Assembly (NCBI RefSeq): GCF_000091325.1
Contig: NC_014012.1
Span: 1,674,001-1,738,000, forward strand
From: Shewanella violacea DSS12
GTDB lineage: Bacteria; Pseudomonadota; Gammaproteobacteria; Enterobacterales; Shewanellaceae
Length of the DNA stretch: 64,000 nt
Direction: 5' to 3'
The stretch's first letter is position 1. The number at the start of each line of letters is the position of its first letter. The position numbers and the translations under genes were made by a program. Under the pieces are notes generated by a model. That model ran no database searches. It was not told the DNA's origin and saw nothing but the letters and a program-made list of their open reading frames with translations. Positions 30,042 through 40,204 of this stretch are shown piece after piece.

Positions 30042-30809
30042 ATGAAAGTTTCAATAATCACTGTTTGTTTTAATTCAGAAAAAACTATAGAAGACACATT
30101 AAAGTCTATCAAGTCACAAATATATTCTAATATCGAACATATCGTCATTGATGGCTTATCTAAAGATAAGACGAATCAAATAGTCAGTAAATATAGTGAT
30201 ACTGTAGCTATCCATCTAAGTGAAAAAGATAATGGTCTTTATGATGCTATGAACAAAGGTATCTCTTTAGCGACAGGAGATATAGTTGGAATTTTAAATT
30301 CAGATGATGTGTTAGCCGATAAATATGTAATAGATAAAATTGTTGCCGGCTTTGATGGGGATAATATAGACGCGGTATACTCTGATCTTATTTATGTATC
30401 TGAATATGATTTAAATAAACCAACAAGATTGTATAGCTCTAAAATTTTTAGTAAAAGAATGATTAAATTTGGATTAATGCTACCACACCCTACTTTTTAT
30501 GTACGTAAAAGGTGTTATGACGAATTTGGAGGGTATAAAACTAATTATCGTGTAGCTGCCGATTTTGAACTATTAACAAGGTTTATGAGTAAGGGAATTA
30601 AATCAATTAGATTACCTATTATCTCTGTGAAAATGCGAGAGGGAGGAATAAGCTCTAGTGGTTTGTTATGGCGGGTACATCAAAACTTTGAGATTGTTAG
30701 GGCTTGTAAAGAAAATGGCATTTATTCTAATATATTCTTCGTAATGCTAAAGCTTCCCTATAAGTTACTAACTCTTTCTACACGATGGTTTGTTAAGGCT
30801 CCATCATGA
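30042..30809 (+). CDS. Glycosyltransferase family 2 (WcaE-like)
   Basis: GT2 enzyme of 255 residues with the compact form seen in colanic-acid WcaE and related enzymes: VSIITVCFNSEKTIEDTLKSI, HIVIDGLSKDKT, then the distinctive EKDNGLYDAMNKGISLATGDIVGILNSDDV carrying the N-S-D-D metal site. A later HPTFYVRKRCYDEFGGY...AADFELLTRF fits the acceptor region. The last four bases overlap the following epimerase gene. Likely adds a sugar early or late in the repeat unit; donor not identifiable. Confidence 0.88.
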   Translation: MKVSIITVCFNSEKTIEDTLKSIKSQIYSNIEHIVIDGLSKDKTNQIVSKYSDTVAIHLSEKDNGLYDAMNKGISLATGDIVGILNSDDVLADKYVIDKIVAGFDGDNIDAVYSDLIYVSEYDLNKPTRLYSSKIFSKRMIKFGLMLPHPTFYVRKRCYDEFGGYKTNYRVAADFELLTRFMSKGIKSIRLPIISVKMREGGISSSGLLWRVHQNFEIVRACKENGIYSNIFFVMLKLPYKLLTLSTRWFVKAPS

Positions 30810-31723
30810 AAATATTAGTCACTGGTTCAAGTGGTTTTATTGGCAATATTCTCAGTCAATATCTCGAACATAAACACTCGATTATAAGGCACGGTAGACA
30901 AGGCGTTATTGCGTCTGCCGATAACCTATGTCGCGTTAATATCAATAATAATAGTAATTGGGAGCAATGTTTACAAAATGTAAACGCAATAGTACATCTT
31001 GCTGCTGTAGCTCATAATAAATCAAATGATCCTGACTACATTAATGAAGTGAATGTTAAAGGTACCATTAATCTTGCCCAGCAGGCCGTTAAGATGGGGG
31101 TGAAGCGCTTTGTTTTTATCAGTTCAATCGGAGTGTTGGGTAATGATACAAATAATGCTAAACCATTTGATGAGCATTCTAATGTATTGCCACACTCGGA
31201 ATACGCACAATCGAAGCTTGATGCTGAAAATGCACTGCTGAAAATAGCTGAGGAAACAGATCTTGAAGTTATTATTATTCGTCCTGTATTAGTTTATGGA
31301 AAAGGTGCTCCAGGGAATTTCGATAAGCTTGCTAGTTTAGTAAATAAAGTACCTATATTGCCTTTTGCTTTATGTGATAATAAGCGGAGTTTTATTTCAG
31401 TAGATAATTTAGCTGATTTTATTTCTGTTTGTCTAGAACACCCTAAAGCTAAAAATGAAGTTTTTTGCATTTCAGATGGTGTTGATGTTTCTATAAAAGA
31501 ATTTACTAACGAAATTGCTAAAGGTTTACATACCGGTCTATTACAAGTTCCAATACCAAATTATATCTTTAATTTGATAGGGAAAATTACCAGTAGAAAG
31601 GCTCAAATTGATCAATTAATTGGGGACCTACAGGTTAACACAAACAAGGCTAAAACATTGCTTGATTGGACACCCCCTTTTACTATGGCTGACACGCTTA
31701 GTCGGTTAACTAGGAAAATATAA
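30806..31723 (+). CDS. NAD-dependent sugar epimerase/dehydratase (WbpV-like)
   Basis: Extended SDR protein of 305 residues: TGSSGFIGNILSQYLEH for NAD binding, HLAAVAHNKSNDP, FISSIGVLG, and the catalytic YAQSKLDAEN. It lies directly before a small initiating phosphoglycosyl transferase, and the locus also encodes WbpM. The trio epimerase/reductase + initiating transferase + WbpM is the known set for UDP-QuiNAc or UDP-FucNAc synthesis and its use as first sugar, so a UDP-4-keto-6-deoxy-HexNAc reductase role (WbpV type) is inferred. General NDP-sugar epimerase activity remains possible. Confidence 0.82.
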   Translation: MKILVTGSSGFIGNILSQYLEHKHSIIRHGRQGVIASADNLCRVNINNNSNWEQCLQNVNAIVHLAAVAHNKSNDPDYINEVNVKGTINLAQQAVKMGVKRFVFISSIGVLGNDTNNAKPFDEHSNVLPHSEYAQSKLDAENALLKIAEETDLEVIIIRPVLVYGKGAPGNFDKLASLVNKVPILPFALCDNKRSFISVDNLADFISVCLEHPKAKNEVFCISDGVDVSIKEFTNEIAKGLHTGLLQVPIPNYIFNLIGKITSRKAQIDQLIGDLQVNTNKAKTLLDWTPPFTMADTLSRLTRKI

Positions 31724-31729
31724 ATATTT

Positions 31730-32290
31730 ATGAACCATACTTTTATTCGCACACTCGACTTTTTAATGGCTTTCTTTGGCTTAATCATTACCTTTCCTAT
31801 TCTACTTGTTGTTACCATCATCGGTTATTTTGATACGGGCTCGCCTATATTTATTCAGCAACGGGTAGGTAAAAATAAAAAACCATTTAACCTGATTAAA
31901 TTTAGGACTATGTCTGTTGGTACAAAATCAGTCGCCAGTCATCTCGCAAATACAGCTTCTATCACTAAATTAGGGGGATTTCTTCGTAAAACAAAAGTTG
32001 ATGAATTGCCTCAACTCATCAATGTGTTAAAAGGTGAAATGAGTTTTGTTGGTCCTAGACCTAATTTGTTTAATCAAGAAGAATTAATACAAGAGCGTGA
32101 TAGTCGTGGTGTCTATGAAGTATTACCAGGGATTACTGGGTTGGCGCAAGTGAATAACATTGATATGTCTACCCCTAAGCTATTAGCAGAAACAGATCTT
32201 AAAATGATTAAATCATTAACAATTAAAAATTATTTTAAATATATAATCCAAACAGCTACGGGTAGTGGCTCTGGTGATGCTGTCAGTTAA
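31730..32290 (+). CDS. Small initiating phosphoglycosyl transferase (PglC/bacterial sugar transferase type)
   Basis: Monotopic membrane enzyme that transfers a sugar-1-phosphate to undecaprenyl phosphate, starting repeat-unit synthesis. At 186 residues it is only the catalytic core: an N-terminal re-entrant hydrophobic helix (about residues 9-30), GSPIFIQQRVGKNKKPFNLIKFRTM, the Asp-Glu dyad in KVDELPQLINVLKGEMSFVGPRPN, and PGITGLAQVN. With WbpM and the epimerase before it, QuiNAc or FucNAc is the likely first sugar. It starts 7 bases after the epimerase and is the last intact gene before a decayed wbpM. Confidence 0.9.
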   Translation: MNHTFIRTLDFLMAFFGLIITFPILLVVTIIGYFDTGSPIFIQQRVGKNKKPFNLIKFRTMSVGTKSVASHLANTASITKLGGFLRKTKVDELPQLINVLKGEMSFVGPRPNLFNQEELIQERDSRGVYEVLPGITGLAQVNNIDMSTPKLLAETDLKMIKSLTIKNYFKYIIQTATGSGSGDAVS

Positions 32291-32399
32291 TTCACCGATT
32301 TTATTAATTATTGCCTTGTATTTATGCAGGGCTTTTCTCTTTCTAGCTGAAGGACTGTAAACTTAAATGACTCTTTTATCTATCCCTCATGTTTATTAG

Positions 32400-33880
32400 T
32401 TTTTTGCTGATTTTGTGTTTATCTCTGTAGCTATTATTTATACTACATATTTGCAGTTGCTCTTTGGTGGCGCACGTTATTGGTACGTATTTCAGTATCT
32501 GAGAAAAAGTCGTAATAAAGAGCGCGCGCTTATTTATGGTACTGGGGAGTCTGGTCGCCAACTGTTTAATCTGTTGTGCCAAGGAGACTAATTGCACACT
32601 GTTGCTTTTATTGATGATGATAATAAGATTTTTACAAATGTTGTTAATGGTTTAACAGTTTATGAAAATAATTTATTCATCGGCTGACTTTACTGTTGAA
32701 GTATTATATGGCGCACTTTGAAGAGCTGTAAAATTGCAGTACAACGATTGAACAGTTGCGTGATGTTCCAATTGAAGAACTGCTTGGGCGGGATCCCCCG
32801 TCCTGCTAAATCTGAGATTTAGGTCCAAATATTAAAGATAAAGTGGTAATGGTTACAGGTGTGGAAGGCTCTATTGGTTCTGAGTTATATCGACAAACTC
32901 TAGTGAAAAAACCTAGCTCTCTCATTCTATTTGAGTTATCTGAATTTTCCTGTATCAAATAGAGAAAGAGCTTAGTAATTAGTAATTAAACTTACAAATA
33001 TTGCCAGTATTATGTCTCTGTACAAAGACAAAACCTTCTTGAAATGGTGCTAAAACCTTTAAAGTACAAACGTTGTATCATGCGGCTGCCTATAAGCATG
33101 TTCCTATTGTTGAATATAATGAGGTTGAGGGCGGGGGGAGCGTAACAATGTTTTTGGTACCTATTACACTGCACTTGCAGCAATCGAAGCGAAAGTAGAG
33201 CATTTGTTTTGATCTCCACAGCAGTACGCCCAACTAATGTAATGGGCACAACTAAACGTATGGGTGAACTCTCGTTACATTTTTTAGCTACAGAAAAACA
33301 CAATACCCGTTTTTTATGGTACGTTTTGGTAATGTATTAGGCTCTTTTTGTTCGGTTTTTCCACTCTTTAAGCGTCAAATTGCACAGTGAGATCATGTTA
33401 CTATCACTCACACTGACATCACTCGTTTTTTAATGACCATTCCGGAAGCTGCATTCTGGTGATTCAGGCTGGGGCAATGGGCAAAGGTGGGGATGTTTTT
33501 GTTAGATATGGGCAAGACTTCCCATGTGTTTGTATTGTTGATTTAACGGCAAACTTAATCAAGATTTCTGGTTTGGAGGTTAAATCACAAGAGTACCCTC
33601 TTGGTGATATAAAAACTAAGTTTACTGCTTTACGCCCTGGCGGAAAGTTGTTTGAAGAGTTATTAATTGGTGATGATGTGAAGGGCTGTGAGCATGAGCG
33701 TATTATGCGCGTAAATGAGAGGTTTTTACCATACAGCGAATATAAATTGATTTTAGATAAATTAGATGCTGCTTGTCATTCGTTTGATCATGAAGCAATC
33801 AGGGGAATACTTTTATCTGTACCTGCAGGGTTCACCCAACAGATGGCATTGGTGATCTGGTTTGGAAGGCTAAGCAATAG
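32400..33880 (+). pseudogene. Decayed wbpM (UDP-GlcNAc 4,6-dehydratase-type) gene
   Basis: Three-frame reading gives ordered fragments matching the intact gene at 36716: VFISVAIIY...LFGGARYW, ALIYGTGESGRQLFNLLC, VAFIDDDNK, DVPIEELLGRD, VVMVTGVEGSIGSELYRQT, YHAAAYKHVPIVEYNEVEG, AVRPTNVMGTTKRMGE, RFGNVLGS, and a final long open stretch (33459 on, IQAGAMGKGGDVF ... LRPGGKLFEELLIGDDV) ending DGIGDLVWKAKQ-stop at 33880. At least six frameshifts or stops and loss of the first membrane helices make it non-functional. It occupies the usual place of wbpM after the initiating transferase, so the intact downstream copy has probably taken over. Confidence 0.9.
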
Positions 33881-34040
33881 GTGAGTTAAGTTTTTAATAA
33901 ACGGAAAATCTGTCCGTGTCCGTGAGGTTCGAAGAGTAATTAACTTGAATTTTCCTATCTATTCTGTGGTGTTAATGTATTACGTCATTACAATAGTTCA
34001 TAGATGGTAAAATGTGTATTTAAAAGTATTAAGGAATAAA

Positions 34041-35045
34041 ATGAAGTATCTTGTAACAGGTGTAGCCGGTTTTATTGGATCATGTGTTGTGGAACGACTG
34101 ACAGAGCAAGGACATAAAGTCATTGGGATCGATAATGTTAATGATTATTATGATACTAATTTAAAAAATTCTCGTTTAAAACGTGCTGAGCATAAAAACT
34201 TTAAATTTATAAAAAATGATTTAGCAGATAGAGCAGCTATGGCCACTTTATTTACTGAGCATCAGTTTGATCGTGTTATCCATCTAGCTGCACAAGCTGG
34301 TGTTCGCTACTCGATAGAGAACCCTATGGCTTATGCTGATTCTAATTTAATCGGTCACCTCAATATTTTAGAAGGTTGTCGAAATACTAAAGTTAAGCAC
34401 TTGGTTTACGCCTCTTCAAGTTCGGTTTATGGCCTTAATAGTAAAGTGCCATTCTCAACATCTGATACAGTAGATCACCCTATATCGCTATATGCGGCCA
34501 CTAAAAAGTCTAATGAGTTGATGGCTCACTCTTATTCTCATTTGTATGATATTCCAACGACTGGCTTGCGATTCTTTACTGTATATGGCCCATGGGGGCG
34601 TCCGGATATGGCTCCTTATATCTTTACTAAAAAGATATTATCAGGTGAAACTATCGATATTAATAATAATGGTGATATGTGGCGCGACTTTACTTACATC
34701 GATGATATTGTTGAAGGTGTAATTCGCATTGTTGATGTAATACCTACTCGAGATGATACTTGGAAAGTTGAAGATGGTTCACCTGCCTCAAGTTCCGCTC
34801 CATATAGTATTTATAATATTGGTCATGGTAGCCCAATCAATTTAATGAAATTTATTGAAGCGATTGAAACTGAGTTGGGTATTGAGGCTAAAAAGAATTT
34901 CCGTGGTATGCAAGCTGGTGATGTTTATCAAACTTATGCTGACACGCAAGATTTATTTGAAGTAACAGGTTATAAACCAAAAGTTGGTGTGGCTGAAGGC
35001 GTTGCTAAGTTAGTGAGTTGGTATAAAGATTTTTATAAGGTATAG
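34041..35045 (+). CDS. UDP-glucuronate 4-epimerase-like SDR enzyme
   Basis: Predicted to convert UDP-glucuronate to UDP-galacturonate. Start at ATG 34041, preceded by AAGGAA; the GTG 27 bases upstream lacks a site. The 334 residues show MKYLVTGVAGFIGSCVVERL, DNVNDYYDTNLK, HLAAQAGVRYSIENP, ASSSSVYG, YAATKKSNE and the family-typical RFFTVYGPWGRPDMA. This pattern and length match bacterial UDP-GlcA epimerases (Cap1J/LspL type). It lies 9 bases upstream of ugd, which makes its substrate. UDP-galactose-type activity cannot be ruled out by sequence alone. Confidence 0.9.
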   Translation: MKYLVTGVAGFIGSCVVERLTEQGHKVIGIDNVNDYYDTNLKNSRLKRAEHKNFKFIKNDLADRAAMATLFTEHQFDRVIHLAAQAGVRYSIENPMAYADSNLIGHLNILEGCRNTKVKHLVYASSSSVYGLNSKVPFSTSDTVDHPISLYAATKKSNELMAHSYSHLYDIPTTGLRFFTVYGPWGRPDMAPYIFTKKILSGETIDINNNGDMWRDFTYIDDIVEGVIRIVDVIPTRDDTWKVEDGSPASSSAPYSIYNIGHGSPINLMKFIEAIETELGIEAKKNFRGMQAGDVYQTYADTQDLFEVTGYKPKVGVAEGVAKLVSWYKDFYKV

Positions 35046-35054
35046 GCTGAGTAA

Positions 35055-36221
35055 ATGAAAATTGCAATTGCGGGTACGGGCTATGTTGGCCTATCAAATG
35101 CTGTTTTATTAGCGCAACACAATGAAGTAGTTGCAGTTGATATTATTGCTGACAAAGTAGCGTTAATTAACGCTAAAAAATCAACGGTGGTTGATGTTGA
35201 AATAGAAGATTATCTTGCAAATAAGGTGTTAAATATAAAAGCTACACTTGATAAAGTGGATGCTTATAAAAATGCTGAATTTGTCATTATCGCAACTCCT
35301 ACCGATTATGATCCCGAAACAAATTTTTTTAATACTGATTCTGTTGAAGCAGTGATTAAAGACGTGTTGGAAATTAATCCACTAGCTGTGATGATTATAA
35401 AATCAACGGTACCCGTTGGTTTTACGAAGTCGGTCAGAGAAGAATTCGGTTGTGACAATATACTGTTTTCACCTGAATTTTTGCGTGAAGGTCGTGCGTT
35501 ACACGACAATCTTTATCCATCACGCATTATTGTAGGTGAACAAAGTGAGCGAGCTAAAGTATTTGCAGGTTTATTAGTTGAAGGTGCAGTAAAAGAAAAT
35601 ATTGATATATTATTTACCGATTCAACTGAAGCAGAAGCCATTAAGCTATTTTCAAATACGTACCTTGCCATGCGAGTAGCATATTTTAATGAGTTAGACA
35701 CTTATGCTGAGACTCACAGCCTAGATACTCGTCAAATTATTGAGGGAGTGGGCTTAGACCCGCGAATCGGTTCCCATTACAATAATCCATCTTTCGGATA
35801 TGGGGGTTATTGTTTACCTAAAGATACTAAACAACTTAAAGCTAACTATGTGGATGTGCCTAACAGTTTAATTAGTGCGATTGTTGATGCTAACTCTACC
35901 CGTAAAGATTTTATCGCTGACTCTATAATTAGCAAGAACCCAAAAGTTGTTGGCATATATCGCCTCATAATGAAATCTGGCTCAGATAATTTCCGTGCTT
36001 CTTCAGTGCAAGGGATTATGAAAAGAATAAAAGCAAAGGGAATCGAAGTCGTTGTGTATGAGCCAGTTCTGGATGAAGCTGTGTTCTTCCACTCTAGGGT
36101 CATATCTGACCTGAGTGAATTTAAGTCTATCTCTGATGTTATTGTATCTAACCGTATGGTGGATGAGATTAATGATGTCGCCTACAAAGTATATACACGG
36201 GATTTGTTTGGTTCGGATTAG
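35055..36221 (+). CDS. ugd: UDP-glucose 6-dehydrogenase
   Basis: Oxidises UDP-glucose twice to UDP-glucuronate using NAD. The 388 residues (short, Gram-negative form) have [15 protein letters not shown], the [21 protein letters not shown] block, and the active cysteine in [15 protein letters not shown], then a C-terminal domain with [10 protein letters not shown]. Together with GalU (38739) and the adjacent epimerase this gives a complete glucose-1-phosphate to UDP-galacturonate route, so the polymer probably contains a hexuronic acid. Confidence 0.95.
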   Translation: MKIAIAGTGYVGLSNAVLLAQHNEVVAVDIIADKVALINAKKSTVVDVEIEDYLANKVLNIKATLDKVDAYKNAEFVIIATPTDYDPETNFFNTDSVEAVIKDVLEINPLAVMIIKSTVPVGFTKSVREEFGCDNILFSPEFLREGRALHDNLYPSRIIVGEQSERAKVFAGLLVEGAVKENIDILFTDSTEAEAIKLFSNTYLAMRVAYFNELDTYAETHSLDTRQIIEGVGLDPRIGSHYNNPSFGYGGYCLPKDTKQLKANYVDVPNSLISAIVDANSTRKDFIADSIISKNPKVVGIYRLIMKSGSDNFRASSVQGIMKRIKAKGIEVVVYEPVLDEAVFFHSRVISDLSEFKSISDVIVSNRMVDEINDVAYKVYTRDLFGSD

Positions 36222-36715
36222 TAGTCAATTTTCTGGCAACCTCATTCGTGACTGGTTAAACTTACCTCTGGCGTTACTCATTCTGTTAATTTGCAATGTT
36301 TAATTCTTAGTTGTAATCGGAGGCGTTGCTACGTAGCTGCTAACTATTTTGACTACGGTTTTACACTTAAGCAGCTATCATCTATCAAACTTAGTAAGTG
36401 TTTGGTAAGTCTCACCTTAATATTTAACTGCTTATAAATGGTTATCATTTTTTCATAGAAGGGTGAACGATATCTTTGGTATTCGTGACAACACTCGGCT
36501 CCATGCCCCTTTGAACTGTGGGTTCAGTGTATTGATAAATCATTGGTTGTTGGTTATCTGGGGGGGTTATGTCTCAGTTCTGTTTCTATGTGTCGATTAT
36601 CCTTGGAATCTAAGGAGAGCTTAATATTTTGTGCTATCATTCTTCCTCTATGCCCTATTAAATCAAAACTTGAGTTGTATTTGAAATGTTGAGCCTTTTT
36701 AGTTCGGAGCGGAAA
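36222..36715. other. Intergenic region before wbpM
   Basis: About 490 bases without a recognisable gene or gene fragment. It separates ugd from wbpM and may carry a separate promoter for wbpM-galU; I see no clear promoter or operator. GGAG at 36706-36709 is the ribosome-binding site of the next gene. Confidence 0.5.
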
Positions 36716-38659
36716 ATGGATTTTTTGCAAGTTTTCTTTTCTTTAGATCGCACCTATAAACGCCTTGTCAGTGTTGGAATTGATGCTGTCTGTTTAGCTT
36801 TTTCGTTTTGGCTAGCGGTAATGGTACGTACCGATACTACTGATTCTATTACTAATACTGGATATTGGTTTTTGATTGCACTTGTTAGCCCCATTAGTAT
36901 TTTGGCTTTTACTAAATTAGGGCTGTATCGAGCAGTGCTTAGATATCTGAGTTTACAGGCTTTAACTGCTATATTTATTGGTGTTTTGATTTCGACAGTC
37001 AGCTTAGTGTTTATCTCCTACTTAGCAGATCTTGGTCTACCAAGAACTGTCCCTATTATATACGCAGCATTTGCTCTCGTGCTTATAGGTGGCTCAAGAG
37101 GAATCATACGCGCAGTTGTAGGCTCGGGTATGAAGAAGGAAGGTGAACCCGTCATTATTTATGGAGCGGGTGTAAGTGGTCGCCAACTGGTTACCGCACT
37201 TATGCAGAGTCATGAATACTACCCTTTTGCATTTGTCGATGATGACGACTCGACTCATGGAAGTGTTATACAGGGGGTCCATGTTCATTCACCTTCGATA
37301 ATACGGAAATTGATTAAGCAAAAGCAAGCGACTAAAGTGCTGTTGGCTATACCCAGTGCTTCACGTCTACGTAGGAAAGAAATTTTATTGTCTTTAGAGC
37401 CTCTAGCTGTTCAAGTTCTAACATTACCTGCCATGGCGGATCTTGTTAGTGGGAATAAGCTCTACAGCGACATTAAAGAAGTTGAAATTGATGATCTCCT
37501 TGGGCGTGATGCTGTAGCTCCTAGACAAGATTTACTTGCTGACAATATCTTCGACAAAGTTGTTATGGTTACTGGGGCGGGTGGTTCCATCGGCTCTGAG
37601 CTATGTCGTCAAATTTTAAAACAGAAACCTAAGAAGCTAGTGTTATTCGAGTTATCTGAATTTGGTCTCTATTCCATCGAAAAAGAGCTATCAGCTAGTG
37701 CTAAGGAAAGTGGCTTAGAGGTAGAAATCTTACCTATGCTTGGCTCTGTACAACGTGAAAATCGTGTATTTGCTGTTATGGACTCTTTCAAGGTTCAAAC
37801 TGTATACCATGCCGCAGCCTATAAACACGTGCCGTTAGTCGAGCATAATGTTGTAGAAGGAGTTCGTAACAACGTATTTGGCACCATGTATACTGCCAGA
37901 GCAGCTATTGCAGCCAAAGTAGAAACATTCGTATTGATTTCTACAGATAAGGCTGTGAGACCTACAAATGTCATGGGGACAACGAAACGCATGGCAGAGC
38001 TGTCTTTACAGGCTTTGTCGAAAGAGAATCACTCTACGCGCTTCTGTATGGTACGTTTTGGTAATGTTTTAGGCTCATCAGGCTCTGTTGTCCCATTGTT
38101 CAGAAAACAAATCGCCGCAGGTGGTCCAGTGACTGTTACTCATCCCGAAATAACTCGTTTCTTTATGACTATCCCTGAAGCTTCTCAGCTAGTGATTCAA
38201 GCTGGTGCAATGGGTAAAGGTGGGGACGTATTTGTCCTTGATATGGGCGAGTCGGTTAAGATTGTTGACTTAGCATCTAAGATGATCCGCTTAAGTGGCT
38301 TTGAAGTTAGAGATTCTATTAATCCGGCTGGGGATATCGAAATTGTGTTTACAGGGTTAAGGCCTGGTGAGAAGCTCTACGAAGAGCTCTTGATTGGTGA
38401 TGATGTTACTGGTACGGATCATGAGCGGATCATGACTGCTAATGAAGCTTATCTTTCTTGGGAAGAGTTGGAACTCATTCTTAGTAAACTAGATATGGCA
38501 TGTCATGAGTTTAACCATGAGTTGATTCGTGACATATTGCTCAAGTCACCAACAGGTTTCAATCCCACTGATGGTATTTGCGATCTAGTTTGGAAAGTTA
38601 AAAACGAGCAGAAAAATCAAGAAGTGAATAATGGCAAGGTTATTTCTTTAGTTTCTTAA
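36716..38659 (+). CDS. wbpM: WbpM-type UDP-GlcNAc 4,6-dehydratase
   Basis: Membrane-anchored dehydratase that makes UDP-4-keto-6-deoxy-HexNAc, precursor of QuiNAc/FucNAc. Start at ATG 36716 (MDFLQVFFSLDRTYKRLV), with GGAG 6 bases before; an in-frame ATG 30 bases upstream lacks one. About 647 residues: four N-terminal TM helices (to about residue 125), an intermediate CoA-binding-like Rossmann domain (IYGAGVSGRQLV), and the catalytic SDR domain from about residue 275 (MVTGAGGSIGSELCRQI). The last has HAAAYKHVPLVEHN and LISTDKAVRPTNVMGTTKRMAE, where methionine replaces the usual tyrosine, the SMK-type triad known for WbpM. A strong terminator follows. Confidence 0.94.
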   Translation: MDFLQVFFSLDRTYKRLVSVGIDAVCLAFSFWLAVMVRTDTTDSITNTGYWFLIALVSPISILAFTKLGLYRAVLRYLSLQALTAIFIGVLISTVSLVFISYLADLGLPRTVPIIYAAFALVLIGGSRGIIRAVVGSGMKKEGEPVIIYGAGVSGRQLVTALMQSHEYYPFAFVDDDDSTHGSVIQGVHVHSPSIIRKLIKQKQATKVLLAIPSASRLRRKEILLSLEPLAVQVLTLPAMADLVSGNKLYSDIKEVEIDDLLGRDAVAPRQDLLADNIFDKVVMVTGAGGSIGSELCRQILKQKPKKLVLFELSEFGLYSIEKELSASAKESGLEVEILPMLGSVQRENRVFAVMDSFKVQTVYHAAAYKHVPLVEHNVVEGVRNNVFGTMYTARAAIAAKVETFVLISTDKAVRPTNVMGTTKRMAELSLQALSKENHSTRFCMVRFGNVLGSSGSVVPLFRKQIAAGGPVTVTHPEITRFFMTIPEASQLVIQAGAMGKGGDVFVLDMGESVKIVDLASKMIRLSGFEVRDSINPAGDIEIVFTGLRPGEKLYEELLIGDDVTGTDHERIMTANEAYLSWEELELILSKLDMACHEFNHELIRDILLKSPTGFNPTDGICDLVWKVKNEQKNQEVNNGKVISLVS

Positions 38660-38678
38660 TCTATTATTCAATATTAAC

Positions 38679-38710
38679 GGCTCCTTTGTATCATAAGGAG
38701 CCTTTTTTTT
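38679..38710 (+). terminator. Rho-independent terminator after wbpM
   Basis: Perfect 8-bp stem GGCTCCTT / AAGGAGCC with an 8-base loop, then eight T residues. It is 20 bases after the wbpM stop and ends the long polysaccharide transcript before galU. Confidence 0.93.
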
Positions 38711-38738
38711 AAGTATGTGTTTGAAAAGGTTTGGTTTT

Positions 38739-39632
38739 ATGAAAGTTGTTATTCCTGTCGCTGGGCTTGGTACTCGTATGCTACCCGCCACCAAAGCCAT
38801 TCCGAAAGAGATGTTGCCTTTAGTCGATAAGCCTTTAATTCAATATATTGTCGACGAATGTGTAAAGGCTGGGGTTAAAGAGATAGTTTTAGTCACCCAT
38901 GCTAGTAAAAATGCCATTGAGAACCATTTTGATACTTCTTATGAACTCGAGTCTACGCTTGAGAAGCGAGTCAAGCGCCAGTTACTGGAAGAAGTACAGG
39001 CTATCTGCCCAAAAGACGTAACCATAATGCATGTGCGTCAAGGTGAAGCTAAAGGGTTAGGGCATGCCGTCTTGTGTGCAAAACCATGCATAGGTAATAA
39101 TCCTTTTGCTGTGGTTTTACCCGATGTTATTTTAGATGAATATACAGCCAACCAAAGCAGTGAGAATCTAGCGGCCATGATTGCTCGTTACAAAGCTACT
39201 TTGGCTAGTCAGATCATGGTTTCACCCGTTCCCGATGAAGACGTAAGTAAGTATGGTATCGCCGATTGTGATGGTGCTAGGCTTTGTGCTGGTGAGTCAA
39301 CGGCTATCTCTAAAATGGTTGAGAAACCTTCACTAGATGAGACACCATCAAACCTAGCCGTTGTAGGTCGTTATGTCTTGTCTGAAAAAATCTGGGAGCT
39401 ACTAGCAAGAACTCCGGCGGGTGCAGGGGATGAAATCCAACTTACGGATGCTATCGATATGTTGATAGAATCCGATACTGTAGAAGCGTTTCATATGACA
39501 GGTCAGGCCCATGATTGTGGTGATAAGCTTGGCTATATGACTGCGTTTGTAAAGTATGGTCTAAGAAATGAAAAATTAGGCACTGAGTTTAGAGTTCAGT
39601 TGGAGAAAATCTTAGCTAAGGATTCAGTTTAG
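38739..39632 (+). CDS. galU: UTP-glucose-1-phosphate uridylyltransferase
   Basis: Makes UDP-glucose, the entry to UDP-glucuronate and UDP-galactose. Start at ATG 38739 ([32 protein letters not shown]); the frame opens earlier at a GTG-like position without support. About 297 residues, the usual GalU length, with [34 protein letters not shown] and [11 protein letters not shown], and [21 protein letters not shown]. It sits between two strong terminators, so it is probably a single-gene transcript with its own promoter in the short gap after wbpM or by read-through. Confidence 0.96.
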   Translation: MKVVIPVAGLGTRMLPATKAIPKEMLPLVDKPLIQYIVDECVKAGVKEIVLVTHASKNAIENHFDTSYELESTLEKRVKRQLLEEVQAICPKDVTIMHVRQGEAKGLGHAVLCAKPCIGNNPFAVVLPDVILDEYTANQSSENLAAMIARYKATLASQIMVSPVPDEDVSKYGIADCDGARLCAGESTAISKMVEKPSLDETPSNLAVVGRYVLSEKIWELLARTPAGAGDEIQLTDAIDMLIESDTVEAFHMTGQAHDCGDKLGYMTAFVKYGLRNEKLGTEFRVQLEKILAKDSV

Positions 39633-39666
39633 TTTTGAGCTATAAATTTTAACTGAAAAATAAATT

Positions 39667-39707
39667 AAAGCCCGCTTCTATTTATTTAGAGCGGGCTTTT
39701 TGTTTTT
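39667..39707 (+). terminator. Rho-independent terminator after galU
   Basis: Ten-base stem AAAGCCCGCT / AGCGGGCTTT around a 13-base loop, followed by a T-rich tail (TTTTTGTTTTT region). It marks the end of the polysaccharide locus. Confidence 0.93.
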
Positions 39708-40204
39708 GAGGGTTTAGAGCACCGTTAGTTTACTATCAGCCACAATATTTAGTTTCGAGTAAGCTGCTTCTAAGCTGGTCAGCTTCTATAATTCATATGT
39801 ATTTCATGGGGGAGGTCACTTAAGATGTTGTAGAGCACTGGCACTGAGCTTTTGATGTGGTGATTCATCCTTGTCTTGGCTATACAGCCCTACATTAATG
39901 TTCTCAGTTTACACCCAAGCTTTCACATCGTTTAGAGCTAATAGCCTGGTATTGTCTTACTCTCTCTTGCTATAGCCCACGATAGCCCTCGTCTCTTCCC
40001 TCAATATCTTAGTTATTCCCACCCTGTATTAAACATCGTTTCTGCACTTCTTATTTCATTTTGATATAGATAAACGATTTTTATAACTTCTAATCCTTTT
40101 CTGGGCTGTTATTATCTTCTTAAGTTAAATACTTCTGGTTATCGGTAGACTATTTAGATAGTGGTCGTTAACTGGGTTTGATTAGGGTTTACGCGGAAGT
40201 CGAT
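39708..40204. other. Intergenic region before the sulfate activation genes
   Basis: About 500 bases, no gene recognised. It should contain the cysD promoter and possibly CysB-binding sites, but the latter are too degenerate to call by eye. GGAAG at 40191 is the cysD ribosome-binding site. Confidence 0.5.

Noticed and set aside
36115..36303. 62-codon open frame overlapping the end of ugd
   Set aside because: Shadow of ugd in another frame followed by spacer DNA; no start signal.
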